Shown here one piece after another: positions 22,401 to 32,640 of a stretch of 64,000 bases of DNA (positions are counted from its first letter, which is position 1; every line of letters starts with the position of its first letter). The translations under genes were made by a program, and so were the position numbers. The stretch comes from Ipomoea triloba (Eukaryota; Streptophyta; Magnoliopsida; Solanales; Convolvulaceae), in the NCBI RefSeq assembly GCF_003576645.1, contig NC_044920.1, positions 21,638,638 to 21,702,637 on the forward strand, read 5' to 3'. The notes below the pieces were generated by a model that ran no database searches, was not told the DNA's origin, and saw nothing but the letters and a program-made list of their open reading frames with translations.

Positions 22401-23261
22401 TTAGTTACTCATTTCTTTCTTAATTTTCTCTTCATAATTCATTTGTTTGAAGCAATAAGATTGATGCCATGTTTGTTGTTTTTCTCATTCAGGGATATTA
22501 TCTTAGAAGCTAAAGCTGCCGACCTTCCTAGTTGGAGATGCAGTGTTTGCTGCTCATTGGTTCCACACTATCATCTTCACAAAGTTGTACTATGGTCAAG
22601 CTGTGATTACTTTCGAGCACTATTCCAATCAGGAATGCAAGAAAGGTATGCTTCTTATGGGCGGTTTATATGACTAATAGTAAATGCTTAATTTTTTTAA
22701 AAGAAATCTTGAGACCTACACGCTCTTCTCAAATAATTGTTTTAGCCCTTCTTCAAGTGCCATCCCTGTAATATCTGAATTAATACTTTGTATTAAAAAC
22801 TATCTATATCCTGTGTTGGGTGCAGCCATTTACAGACATTGAAGGTACCTGTCAACTGGGAGTGTTTAGTTAAGTTAGTGAAGTGGTTCTACTCTGGTGA
22901 GTTGCCTAGACCCATTTCGGGATGCATATGGGATAACTTGGATATCCAGGAGAAGCAAAAAGAAGTTGGGCCATATGTTGAGCTACTTTGGTTCACAGAA
23001 TTTTGGCTCTTAGACGAGTTGCACGAGGATTGCTTTAGTGTGATCGAGACGTGTTTGGATTCATGTGGAGACTTGTCGATTAAACTGATCCAACTCGCGG
23101 CAGATCACTCTCAGTGGAAGCTAGTTGAATTGTGTACCAAGTATGCTGCTCCTTTATACCATCGCATACGCAATTGTGGCGAGGTAGATGCAATGGATGA
23201 GAACCTTGTGGAAATGATCCGAGCTGCCTCAGTCCGACTTTCTCAAGAAAAACACTACTAA
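16470..23261 (+). CDS. ARM-repeat / double BTB-POZ domain protein (At1g04390-like)
   Basis: Eight coding exons join in frame: 16470-16576, 18738-18864, 19128-19635, 19730-19863, 19956-20398, 20530-21657, 22493-22645 and 22826-23261, all with GT-AG introns. They give 1011 residues, close to the roughly 1000 of Arabidopsis At1g04390. The first two thirds is leucine-rich helical sequence of ARM/HEAT type. A first BTB fold lies at about residues 684-788 (VHGIILSVRC, LLEYVYSGYFEAG). A second is at about 817-900 (SDIILEAKAADL, HLHKVVLWSSCDYFRALF, LVKWFYSGELP). BTB proteins commonly act as substrate adaptors for Cullin-3 ubiquitin ligases. That role here is inference, and the first BTB is divergent. 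No frameshift or internal stop was found. Intron 1 (2.2 kb) and intron 6 carry TE insertions. Confidence 0.92.
17121..17696. mobile_element. TIR element in intron 1, split by a TRIM
   Basis: Left arm ATGAGAACTAGTCT ... ACTAATCTCATCCGTCCATCT and right arm AGATGGATGGATGAGATTAGT ... AGTCTAGTTCTCAT are inverted repeats. Inner parts (TGCACTATCAAG) also mirror. The element is interrupted at 17301-17498 by a separate insertion. It is a MITE-like non-coding element. Confidence 0.55.
17301..17498 (+). mobile_element. TRIM-like LTR retroelement remnant with 5-bp TSD
   Basis: A TG...CA LTR at 17301-17456 (TGTTAAGTCCCACATTG ... TTATAACA) is followed at once by TGGTATCAGAGGC, a methionine-tRNA primer-binding site, and then by a second LTR tail (CAATCTTAGTTTATAACA). 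ATAAC flanks both sides (17296-17300 and 17499-17503). The interior and most of the second LTR are deleted. Confidence 0.75.
21920..22276. mobile_element. PIF/Harbinger (Tourist-like) MITE in intron 6
   Basis: 351 bp (21923-22273) with inverted ends GAGCAACCTCATTAGT / ACTAATGTGGTTGCTC and a TTA target duplication on each side. Non-coding. It lies inside the BTB gene's sixth intron without touching splice sites. Confidence 0.8.
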
Positions 23262-23764
23262 TATTTCTGCTACTAATTTGTCAAGTAAATTGGTTGGAGA
23301 AACTCTGTGCAGGTACGGTAAAGGTATAATACTATCTCAGTATTTTGTTCAAAAATCAGAGGAAACTAATGGGGAAGCAAGCAACGTACCCCCTATATAG
23401 TAAGTAGTAACAGAGGTGAGCACGGGTCAGGTCGAGTTCCACCTGAGCTAAGAAGGTTTACCCGAAAATTTTCAGGTCTTATATTTTAAAATTTGAAAAT
23501 CGAATTGAAAATTATCGGGAGTTCTTCGGGTTCTGGTATTTTGGATTTGACCTAGATCGGGTTTGGGTGATTTAATTTGAAATTGTAAATTTGTTTTCTG
23601 AAAAACTGAACATTCTGAAATTTTAAATGTTGAGGCTTTTTGGCAAGAAAATTATTTAAGGATGGGAAGCAAAAGAAATGAAGTAATAAGAACTGCTATT
23701 ACATCTAGATAACTAGTGACAAGTGAGAAATTAAAAAAAAAATTGAATTAGTTTATAATAATAT
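23262..23764. other. 3' flank of BTB gene, no other gene
   Basis: AT-rich. Near 23415 a GTGAGCACGGGTCAGGTCG phrase resembles the end of a hAT MITE whose partner end was not found. Confidence 0.3.
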
Positions 23765-23910
23765 CATAAACTACTTTTTTTTTTTGAGTACTACTGACAC
23801 TGTTATAATGTAGTATTTGTTCATAGTTACTTTCTCAACCTATTGAAGCACAAAGAGTCAACAGTCGCTTCTACTGCGGTTCGAACCCACTCCCCTCCAT
23901 GTAATATACT
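23765..23910 (-). mobile_element. SINE, family A, copy 2
   Basis: The minus strand reads GGGAGTGGGTTCGAACC (B box), then CGACTGTTGACTCTTTGTGC shared with 38212-38308, and ends near an A-tract (TTTTTTTTTTT on plus at 23770-23785). The 5' part is truncated. Confidence 0.5.
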
Positions 23911-24866
23911 GTTCATAAACTACTTAGTAATGTACTTTCTAAATGAAACCACTTAGGCAATTACCTACTTCATTGAAATACATGTAATCAACATAAAGCT
24001 AGAGTAGTATATATATAAATGAAACTAAATAAAGAAGAAAATCATATCACATTGCTGCAGCATGCATTTAATGGAAAAAGTAATAGACAAAAAAATGAAG
24101 AAATATTTAGTTCCCACAAGCAGCTAAGTTCCTAAGTTCTGGACAAAAAGCAACAACCATTTTAATACATCAAGTATTGATTAAAGACAGAGTCTTTTGC
24201 AACCAAATATGTAAAATAGAAAACAAAACAATGTTGTCCGCATGACCAGGCTCAGTTGGTAACAAGGGTGAAGTTTGGGAAGAAAGACCAGTGATCGAGA
24301 GGAAATTAGTCAACGCAAAACCTCAAAGTCCTATACTTTTTTTTTTTTTTTCATATTAGTAGTACATGTGGAAAAGGAGTTGGTAGAAGCTATGGTTGGA
24401 TTATTTGGTCTTGCATCATTTCCTAAACAAGCTGTTCAATTTTTTTTTTTATTTTTTAAATGGGGATAGCGGTGTCTCGACTTATACCACTCATCGCAAT
24501 TGTAACACAAACCTTGTGCTCTACGATTCTGCATCTCTGTGGCGGTAATACACTTTAGCGGTAGTGAAGTTTTATGATCTTTTGTAGAAGGGTGAACGTT
24601 AATTTAGAGGTTGTTGACATTTTTACTAGAAGAGATGGGGTACATCCTGAGTATATTACATGTACTCCCAAATCTTACTTTTTGAATTTCTTCATGATGT
24701 GGCGTGCACTGAGAAACTAATTTTTTCATGTGGGTCCCAATGCAAGTGTCTACATAAGATTTTGTGTTTGGGAGTAAAAATTGAGAGTAAAAAATGAGTA
24801 AAAATTGAGAGTAGAAAATGAGAGTACACATAATATTTTCTAGGAGAAAGGAGTGGCATTCGATGT
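23911..24866. other. Intergenic, with one tRNA-like head
   Basis: At 24243-24305 the sequence GACCAGGCTCAGTTGG ... CCAGTGATCGAGAGG resembles the A and B boxes of a tRNA-derived SINE. A body with two T-tracts follows to about 24450. Beyond this I see no gene. Confidence 0.3.
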
Positions 24867-25353
24867 TTGCGATTACAGTTTAGTGGATTTGGAGATGGAG
24901 AAACGACCTTGTTTTCAGTAATGAAGACTATATTGGGGCAACAAGATCAGGTGGCTCCATCAACAATTCATGGAAACGAGAAATGCGCTACACACTGTAA
25001 CGAGATTTCACAACGAAAGATGGACTACTATACAAGGGACATCAACCTGACTTGGAAAAAGCCACCGGAAGGATGGGCGGTGTTGAACGTGGACGGAAGC
25101 TCTACCAATGGTTCTAGAGCTGGGGTTGCAAGGGAGTGATCCGAGACGAGAATGGTAATTGGCGTGGCGGCTTCGGATGCAAGGCACCCTCATTAAAGAT
25201 TATCATCACTGAAGCCTAGGCTATTCTTAAGAGAATCAAATGGGCTTGGAGAAAAGGTTTCAGGAAAGTGATGGTCTAGGGTGACTCCAAAAAATTCATT
25301 GATTGGATTAAGGGTGGTTCGATTCCTAAAGGCCCCTTAAATAATATCATCGG

Positions 25354-25530
25354 TATTAAGGATGATTTACCACGTGTGAACTGATTGTATCTTTTGTTGC
25401 AGTAGTTGTTTTTAGTCCTGTAGAATAGGTCATTTAGTTGTTGTAGCTACCTCCTGTTTATGCTAATGTATCATCCTATTTATGCCTTGTATTATTTGCG
25501 TTGTGAATATATGATTTACAGTTTCCTTCA
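25354..25530 (+). repeat. 5' LTR of Copia element
   Basis: 177 bp, alignable over its full length with 28727-28903 (shared GTTGTAGCTACCTCCT and CCTTGTATTATTTGCGTTGT). Confidence 0.85.
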
Positions 25531-25719
25531 TGGTATCAAGAGCCTAAAACTCTAATGAGGATCTTTTTTTTTTCCTCACACAGTCTTTGACATGACTGTT
25601 ACTACCTCCACCTCCACCTCCACCATTGTTCATCATAATGCTCCAACTCACTTTCCCATAAAATTGACTACCTCCAATTTTCTAGTTTGGAGACAACAGA
25701 TTGAGTCCACACTAATTGG

Positions 25720-27783
25720 ACTTAATGATGTGTAGCAAAAATGAGTGATGGTGAGTGTGAAATGTCATTCCATTGAGGATTGGGGTTTATGACATGTAAT
25801 ATGCAATCACAAAACTATGCACTAGCACAAGGAGATCAAGAAGAAGCTAAGCAAACGACAACAAGGTAGAACAAACACATATAAATAATAGATAAATACA
25901 AAATAAAGAAATAGGACTCAAGTTAGGGGGATTACCATCTAGATGCTTCAACAACCTAGGAGGTTAGGGAGAACAAATAACCAAAGAATCAAGCGGGAAT
26001 GCACATAGGAATCCTAGTCTAAAGCCACAATTGTAAGCAAATAAACAATGATTAAAGCAAGGATTGCCCCACTTTCATGGTGTATCAATTCTAGCTCTTA
26101 AAGCACATAAGCATTTTAAAGCCCCCTATTTCCCCTATTTTCATGGGAAGAAATCGGGTTTATGCAAGGAGTGACTTGGAATCTTGACGCAACTCTCATT
26201 GAGGTAGGGATGGCAACGGGGCGGGGAATTAGGCAGGGACGGGGTCCCCGATCAATTTTTAGTCAAAATCTTAGATTAGTGTAATTTTTAATTTTAAAAA
26301 ATAAAAACTTAAGACTTATTATTATATATATATATATATATAAATATAAAGTAATTCCACTGTACTGCCACGACATTACAGTGAAATTAGTGGAATTACT
26401 AATAGCAGTATAGTGGAATTAATTGAATTACTAAGCTTATTTATATATTTTAAATTTTTTTAATTATAATAATGATTCGGGACGGGGACGGGGCAGGGCG
26501 GGGAGGGGTATCCTCGTCCCTGATCCCCGAAAATTTTTCCCATCCCCGTCGAGGACGGGGCACATTGCCATCCCTACATTGAGGCAAGGAATCCTCCAAA
26601 TACATGCCAATGAATGTGTACATCAAACATAAGCAAGATTCAAACACAATACCCTCATAAACACATGAACCCTAGGTTGAGGTTCTTCCTCTTTTTCACA
26701 ATAATCACAACTTAAGCATCAAAATAGATAATACAACCCTAACTCAAGTCCATAAACTAACTACTCATGATTAAATAGCATAAGGAACACAAAAGCATAA
26801 GTAATAAACATAAATCTTGCAAAAGAAAGAGATAAAGGAAAGAAAACTTCTCTATTGAAATTGGTGGTAGAATCTTGAAATCCAAGATTACAAGCTTCAA
26901 AAGTGTTAAAGAACATAAATCTAAGTCTAATCTAACCTAAAAATATGAAAGGAAGTGAAAGGAAGTGTCTAGGGTTCAACCATGGGTCAAAACTGAGTTC
27001 AAAATTCTCAAAACGAGCTTAAATGTAAATAGAGCAGGAGCCACACGGCCAACGACACGGCTCTAGAAAATGCATTCTTCACTGTAAATCAAAATTCTGT
27101 GTAACTGGTTTGATTTCTAGGCTATTTTCACCCCCAAAACCACTTCATTAATCTTTGTGGTCTTCAACAAAGTTGTATCCATTCAAGTTGGCTTTCCAAT
27201 GTCGCAGAAATCACCTTATTTGAACATTCCTAGGCTGAGATATGATCAAAATATCAGACAGTGGCAGATTTGGACGAAATCTGTAAGTTTGGACGATTTT
27301 GACCCCTTTGAATTCCTTTTAAGCTTTAATATCTTCCTAAGAGTTGTAGCCCTTTGAGTCTTATTTTCAATGGAATAAGAATCACTCAATTTGGATATTT
27401 TTAGGCCGAGATATCGTCCAAATACCAAATAGTGACCGATCTATGCGCGAATTTCAGATTTTTTGGCACTTGTTCCACTTTTTCCTTGGTTTGTCAATAT
27501 GATCAAAACCAATTAAAATACCACTCTTAGGATCCCTGGGAAGTGTTGCATCCATCTCCATAGCTTCTCCTTGGGTCCCATTGACTCTAAATGTATCCAA
27601 AATGCTCATTTTGACTCTAGTTCCCTCCAAAATGCATGAAAATATTCATCTTTGCTTCTAAATCCAAACTCCTTGCAAAATAACAGAATTTAGTCCTACT
27701 CTTATTAAAATTGGAATGATCAATAAGCAAAATGGCTTAGTGAAAAAGGGAAAATATAAACAAATAAGCACTTATCACTTAAT
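25720..27783. mobile_element. Unclassified 2.05 kb insertion inside the Copia gag
   Basis: 25727-27776 is bounded by ACTTAAT on both sides (25720-25726 and 27777-27783). The ends (GATGTGTAGC and, reversed, GATAAGTGCT) are only weakly inverted. It contains a hAT MITE and, near 27225-27450, two related phrases (AGGCTGAGATATGATC / AGGCCGAGATATCGTC). No protein is recognised. The class is unknown. Confidence 0.55.
26197..26584. mobile_element. hAT MITE with perfect 8-bp TSD
   Basis: 372 bp (26205-26576) with inverted ends TAGGGATGGCAACGGGGCGG / CCCCGTCGAGGACGGGGCAC...TTGCCATCCCTA, flanked by CATTGAGG on both sides. It includes a (TA)n tract near 26325. Non-coding. Confidence 0.9.
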
Positions 27784-28149
27784 CTAGAAGACTATATTAC
27801 CGGTACGGTAAAAGCTCCGGCTCAATATCTTGATGATACCCAAACCAATATTAATCTAGCTTACACACTTTGGTTCGGGCAAGATCAAATTCTTGTTAGC
27901 CCCATTTTGGGTAGTTGTTTAGATACTCTTCAACCATTGATCTCCTATGCGTCTACAACTCATGATGCATGAACAAGGTTCGCATCAAGCAGTGCTGACA
28001 CATCTCATGGCCGAGTTGTTTCGCTCAAAGCGAAGCTTGCAAAGAATTCACCGATTGATGATAGTCCATCTCCATTATGTTCTTCAACAATTCTTAGACT
28101 TGGTGATAGTCCACCGATTGATGCACAATTATATCGTCGTGCGGTTGGT

Positions 28150-28725
28150 CGTTTGCAATATATGCTCCAAGTGAATTTCATTGGCAAGTTGTTAAACGAG
28201 TTTTTTCGTTATTTGAAAGGGACTATACATCTTGGTATTTTCTTATGTCAGGGTGTTCCTTTCACTTTTTTTGTTTATTCAGACTCGATGGGGTTAGGGG
28301 GGGGGGGATTCATGACAATTGTAGGTCGACTGCGACTTATGTCCTTTACGTACTTTGCATTCGGTCTCTCTGTTTTCTTCTGAGGTTGAGTTTCAGGCCT
28401 TAGCCAATGCTGTCGCTGAAGTCATTTGGGTTTAGAATTTTCTACGTGAACTTGGTATTCTATTGCGTTGCCCCCAATTTTGATTATTGATAATCTTAGT
28501 GCAAATTATGTTCGTAGAAACCCAATTTTTCATTCTCGTATGAAGCATTTTGCGTTGGACTATTTCTTCGTTTGGGAGCGTGTGGTTGCTGGTTCTTTAA
28601 AGGTTGCTCATGTACGGTCTTTTGAGCAGGTTGCTGATATGCTGACGAAGCCTCTTAGTTGTGGTTCATTTTTGTCTTTTCGGTCCAAGATTGGCGTCTC
28701 CGATGGATCCCCATCTTGCGGGGGC
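28150..28725 (+). pseudogene. Copia RT/RNase H C-terminal remnant
   Basis: Frameshifted pieces read YLKGTIHLGIF, FFVYSDS, EVEFQALANAVAEVIW, NFLRELGI, IIDNLSANYVRRNP, SRMKHFALDYFFVWE and VADMLTKPL. These are the standard order of motifs at the end of Copia pol. An expanded G-run near 28300 and several stops make it dead. Confidence 0.8.
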
Positions 28726-28726
28726 A

Positions 28727-28903
28727 TATTAAGGATGATTTACAACATGTGGATTGTGTGTATCTTCTGTTGCAGTAGTCGTCTTTAGTCCTATAGAATA
28801 TGTCATTTAGTTGTTGTAGCTACCTCCTAGTTATGCTCATGTATAATCCCATTTATACCTTGTATTATTTGCGTTGTGAATATATGATTTACAGATTCTT
28901 TAA
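28727..28903 (+). repeat. 3' LTR of Copia element
   Basis: 177 bp, matching 25354-25530 with scattered differences, so the insertion is not recent. Confidence 0.85.
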
Positions 28904-30039
28904 ATCGAGAGTTGTAGAAGGTGGACGAAGCATCATTAGGAGTTATCCTTCCATCATATCTATCGTGAATAGAATGTGGTGGCCGATACTCTGGCGAAAC
29001 AAGCTCGTATGTCGTGTGAGACTCCATCATCCAGTGTTAAGAACATTTTAGCCTATGATATTAGTGCTTTGCCGTGTGAGAGTTATCTCGGAAGGGTGTC
29101 AGTAGTTAGGCACCAAGCTTAACCTCCCCTTTGATCCCAAAAAAAAGTTGTTTATATTAACTTAGAGATCAAATTTCAAAAAATAATAAAAGAATTCATA
29201 GGCTATAAGTATCGTTTTCCCTTATTGAATATGAAAATTAATATAAGTGTTCAGTGCGTACGCCAAATATGACCATAATTTTCATTCAATTAGAACAAAG
29301 TGTTAAGTGTAAGATGGTATAATATTACACTGTACTATTACACTAGTGCAAGACTTCATTGTAAATATTATGTCACGTAAAAACTTAACTTGTGCGTAAT
29401 ATAGAGAGACTCATCTCCATCCTTAGAAATACAGGAGACATGGCTTGGCCAAGAAATTATGATCTTTTCCTTTATTTAATATGATTGGTCCGGGGCAGCT
29501 TTAATTTAATTTGTCTTTTTCTTAATGCAACTAGCTAGTATGGTATGGCCTAGCTAGCTTAGTTGCTCCAAATTGAAACATTTACATATGATTTTGGACG
29601 GAAGCTATAATAGATTCAAGTTGAATTGAAATCATATATGCCACTACTGCTTTTCTGGAATGTCATCCATTTTCTTTATGATTAGAAAGCCACCCAGCGC
29701 CCGCCAGCCGCCTTTCTTATTGTTAAGTAGGAATTTGACGAGTTGATAGCATTAGCTGATTGTACAAAGATATTTAGTAAATTAATTGTTAGCTGATAAC
29801 TGATTATATGTAAAATGACTTTCTCAAAAAATTTATCAACAAAGTTACTTTAATTTGAGCAACTTTTTGAATTTTAGCGTTTAACCAAATCAAACAACTA
29901 ATAGTGATCGAATAAGTCAAAATTAGCTGATAAACTAAATATGTCACCAAACAGGGCCTATATGTATCCAAATCACTTTTATTCGTCGACATAATTTTGT
30001 CTATTTTATATATACAACACTACACTCAAATTACTTAGC

Positions 30040-30079
<40 letters not shown>

Positions 30080-30375
30080 CAACAACATATGCGATACTCC
30101 GAATATAGTGATTTTGTCACGTTTAGTCCTTAAACTTTCAAGTTAATCACTCGATCAAGGTCTATCAACTTTCAAGTTAACCACTCATGATCATACATCT
30201 TTCAAATTTTAACCACCTGTGATCCTTTAACTTTTAAATTTTAACCAGTCGTGGTCCATCTAAAATGAAACATTTGCCCTTACTTTACGAAAATTGAAGG
30301 GTCAACCTTAAATGGTGGAACCTAGTCCAAAACGCTGCCGTTTATATTAAGTCGTTAACAATGTTAATTAAAGTT

Positions 30376-30448
30376 GTTCGCATGGCCTAATGGATAAGGT
30401 GCTCGCCTCTAGAGCGGGAGATTGTGGGTTTGAGTCCCACCGTGAATG
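30376..30448 (+). tRNA. tRNA-Arg-like gene with CTA anticodon
   Basis: A 73-nt cloverleaf with D-arm GGCCTAATGGATAAGGT like plant tRNA-Arg, anticodon stem CTCGC/GCGGG, loop CTCTAGA and T-arm GTGGG/CCCAC (loop TTTGAGT). The acceptor GTTCGCA/CGTGAAT has wobble pairs and one mismatch. Loop positions 34-36 (30409-30411) are CTA, complementary to the UAG stop codon. The body is closest to tRNA-Arg with CCG. A T-run follows at 30449. It may be a decayed copy. If expressed it would be an amber-suppressor-type tRNA. Confidence 0.6.
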
Positions 30449-30981
30449 TTTTTTACCTTTTCGTAAAAAACACACAATGTTAATTACTTAATTAGTGCTT
30501 CATGTTTAATAATATTCATTTTGTACTATGTTTATAATATTTATTCTATATGTTTATAGAACTAAACCTTAATATACATAAACATTATATTGCAAGTACA
30601 TCAAATTTATTTCCATGCACTACTTCATTAAAGAAAGAGTAAGTGTAATATTATTACTTCCTTACATTGGTCCTTTGCCGGCTAAGGTCACAATGCAGGG
30701 TTTCGGTGCATACTCTCGGGCGCAAGTGGTTACGAATTTTTCTTGTCACCCAAAAATAGTAAGCGAAATATTACTTTTTACTATATATACAAAATATTAA
30801 ATTTTGGAAATGTAAAAATAAATAAGGAGAAACTTTTTTTACAGTTAAATTATTATTTATATATTTGATTTAACTGTTACATGCTTAATGCTATCAAACT
30901 TAAATTGGCAAAGATAATACTACAAGACAAACAATACAATACACACGTAACACATTTAAGAAGTTGGCAAAACGAATTGGC

Positions 30982-31054
30982 TTAATTGTGAAGAGCTGAG
31001 AATGCGTTGATCAAAGCCAAGGCGTTGCTGGTCATATGTGCAACGTTCACAATG
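30982..31054 (-). pseudogene. 3' fragment of a PMEI paralogue
   Basis: The minus strand matches the last 24 codons of the intact PMEI at 33341 (HMTSNALALINAF) including the stop. It is cut off at 31055 by the terminus of a CACTA element. The rest of the gene is not found. Confidence 0.8.
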
Positions 31055-32006
31055 CACTACAGGAAAAATGCACATAGACAACACTAAAAAGACAATAATT
31101 TTTAATAAAAGTGTTATCTTTTGTGTAAAAGACAATTGTTGTCTTTGACGTAACACTTTTATTAAAAACAACGATTTTACTGAACCGTTGTCTTTAGTGT
31201 GTTGTCTTTGTGCATTTTGTCAAAAAGACAACACCGCAAAGACAACGATTTTTATGTACATTTTAAAAATAAACAACAACGGTTTTATGTAATCGTTGTC
31301 GTTGGTGTGTTGTCTTTAAGTGCACTTCAATACACAACACTATAAAGACAACGGTTTTTAATACCGTTGTCTTTGCGCGATTTTTTTTATAAAGACAACG
31401 TGTTTATTTAACCATTGTCATTTGTGTATTGTCTTTAAGCACACTTGAATAGACAACACTTCAAAGACAACGGTTTATTAAAACCGTTAATAAACCATTG
31501 TCTTTGTGCACTCGTTTTATTTATTTATACAACGGTTGTATTTAACCGTTGTCATTGGTGTGTTGTCTTTAAGTGCACTTGAATACACAACACTACAAAG
31601 ACAACGGTTTTTAAAATCGTTGTCTTTGCGAGTTTGTTTTTTTTAAGACAACGTTTTTATTTAGCCGTTGTCATTGGTGTGTTGTTATTAAATACATTTT
31701 AATACACAACACTTCAAAGAAAACAGTTTTTTAAAACCGTTGTTTATGTGCATTCCATTTTTTATTTAGACAATGGTTTTATGTAACCGTTGTTGTTGGT
31801 GTGTTGTCTTTAAGTGCACTTAAATACACAACACTACAAAGACAACGATTTTTTAAAACCGTTGTATTTGCGCGTTTATTTTTTAAAAAAAGACAACAAT
31901 TTTATTTAACCGTTGTCGTTTGTGTGTTGTCTGTAAGAACACTTGAATAGACAACACTTCAAAGACAACGATTTATTATAACCATTGTCTTTGTGCACCC
32001 GTTTTT
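31055..32006. mobile_element. CACTA transposon end with sub-terminal repeats
   Basis: It starts CACTACAGGAAAAATGCAC, the hallmark terminus of En/Spm (CACTA) elements. It then carries about seven diverged units of roughly 120 bp, each with AAAGACAACGG...CCGTTGTCTTT inverted pairs and TGTGTTGTCTTTAAG. Sub-terminal motifs of this type bind the transposase in known CACTA elements. No transposase ORF and no opposite terminus were seen, so this is a truncated end joined to block B near 32007. Confidence 0.75.
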
Positions 32007-32275
32007 ACTGATTTTGTCATGTTTAGTCCTAAGCTTTCAAGTTAATCACCCGATCGAGGTCTTTCAACTTTCAAGTTAACCACTCATGATCATTCATCTT
32101 TCAAATTTTAACCACCCGTTATCCTTTAACTTTTAAATTTTAACCAGTCGTGGTCCATATAAAATAACACATTTGCCCTTACTTTACGAAAATTGAAGTG
32201 TCAACCTTATATGGTGGAACTTGATCCAAAACGATTGTTGTTTATTATAAGTGGTTAACAATGTTAATTAAAGTT

Positions 32276-32327
32276 GCTTGCGTGGCCTAATGGATAAGGC
32301 GCTTGCCTTCGAGTCCCACCGGGAACG
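32276..32327 (+). pseudogene. tRNA-Arg-like pseudogene, anticodon and T-stem deleted
   Basis: Block B counterpart of 30376-30448. The acceptor and D-arm remain (TGGCCTAATGGATAAGGC), then sequence jumps from CTTGCC to TTCGAGTCCCACC, losing the anticodon loop and half of the T-stem. Confidence 0.75.
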
Positions 32328-32335
32328 GTTTTTAC

Positions 32336-32640
32336 TTTTTTCTAATATTCACTTCGTACTATATTTATTACCTTTTTCTAATATTCATTTCGTACTATAT
32401 TTATTACCTTTTCCTAATATTCATTTCGTACTATATTTATTACCTTTTCCTAATATTCATTTCGTACTATATTTATTACCTTTTCCTAATATTCATTCAT
32501 TTCGTACTATATTTATTACCTTTTCCTAATATTCATTCATTTCGTACTATATTTATTACCTTTTCCTAATATTCATTCATTTCGTACTATATTTATTACC
32601 TTTTCCTAATATTCATTTCGTACTATATTTATTCTATATG
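32336..32640. repeat. Minisatellite, 36-bp then 40-bp units
   Basis: CTAATATTCATTTCGTACTA recurs at 32342, 32378, 32414, 32450 and 32486 (36-bp steps), then at 32526, 32566 and 32606 (40-bp steps, with ATTCATTCATTT expansion). Open frames across it are artefacts of the repeat. Confidence 0.92.

Larger units (their letters stand above)
25592..27979 (+). pseudogene. Copia gag fragment, interrupted
   Basis: Opens MTVTTSTSTS, then HFPIKLTTSNFLVWRQQIE, the conserved N-terminal segment of plant Copia gag proteins. Codons up to ATT GGA CTT AAT (25726) continue in frame after the foreign insertion as CTA GAA GAC TAT ATT ACC GG (from 27784; LEDYITGTVKAPAQ, AYTLWFGQDQIL), ending at a stop near 27970. 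The clean rejoining shows that the interior is a later insertion. Confidence 0.75.
25349..28908 (+). mobile_element. Copia-type LTR retrotransposon, internally deleted and interrupted
   Basis: LTRs of 177 bp at 25354-25530 and 28727-28903 start TATTAAGGATGATTTAC. Target duplication ATCGG/ATCGA (25349-25353, 28904-28908). Primer-binding site TGGTATCAAGAGCC follows the left LTR and a G-rich tract (TTGCGGGGGCA) precedes the right LTR. Inside are a gag start, a 2 kb foreign insertion, more gag, and then a jump to the C-terminal RNase H region. Protease, integrase and most of RT are missing. Confidence 0.85.
24867..29123 (+). pseudogene. RNase H-like (non-LTR retroelement-type) gene, split by a Copia insertion
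   Basis: The left part (24867-25348) encodes WKKPPEGWAVLNVDGSS and, after a frameshift near 25125, GGVIRDENGNWRGGFG and KFIDWIKGG. The right part (28904-29123) resumes with HHIYRE-stop-NVVADTLAKQ and ends YLGRVSVVRHQA-stop near 29122. Together they make the C-terminal RNase H (RVT_3-type) domain usual in plant LINE-derived proteins. It has one frameshift and in-frame stops. A 3.55 kb Copia element separates the halves. An A-run follows near 29139. Confidence 0.7.
29170..31054. repeat. Duplicated block A of the PMEI locus
   Basis: 29170-30180 matches 35920-36860 (block C). 30113-30470 and 30590-31054 match 32010-32330 and 32700-33415 (block B). The block includes an AAT microsatellite (about 30041-30083), a tRNA-Arg-like sequence and the tail of a PMEI paralogue. 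Apart from these the 1.2 kb at 29124-30375 contains no gene. Confidence 0.8.

Noticed and set aside
31055..32006. Regularly spaced repeats considered as a CRISPR-like array
   Set aside because: Repeats are diverged, self-complementary and start at a CACTA terminus. The host is a plant. They are transposon sub-terminal repeats.
32278..32569. Two overlapping ORFs with repeated hydrophobic segments that look like membrane helices
   Set aside because: Both derive from the 36/40-bp minisatellite.
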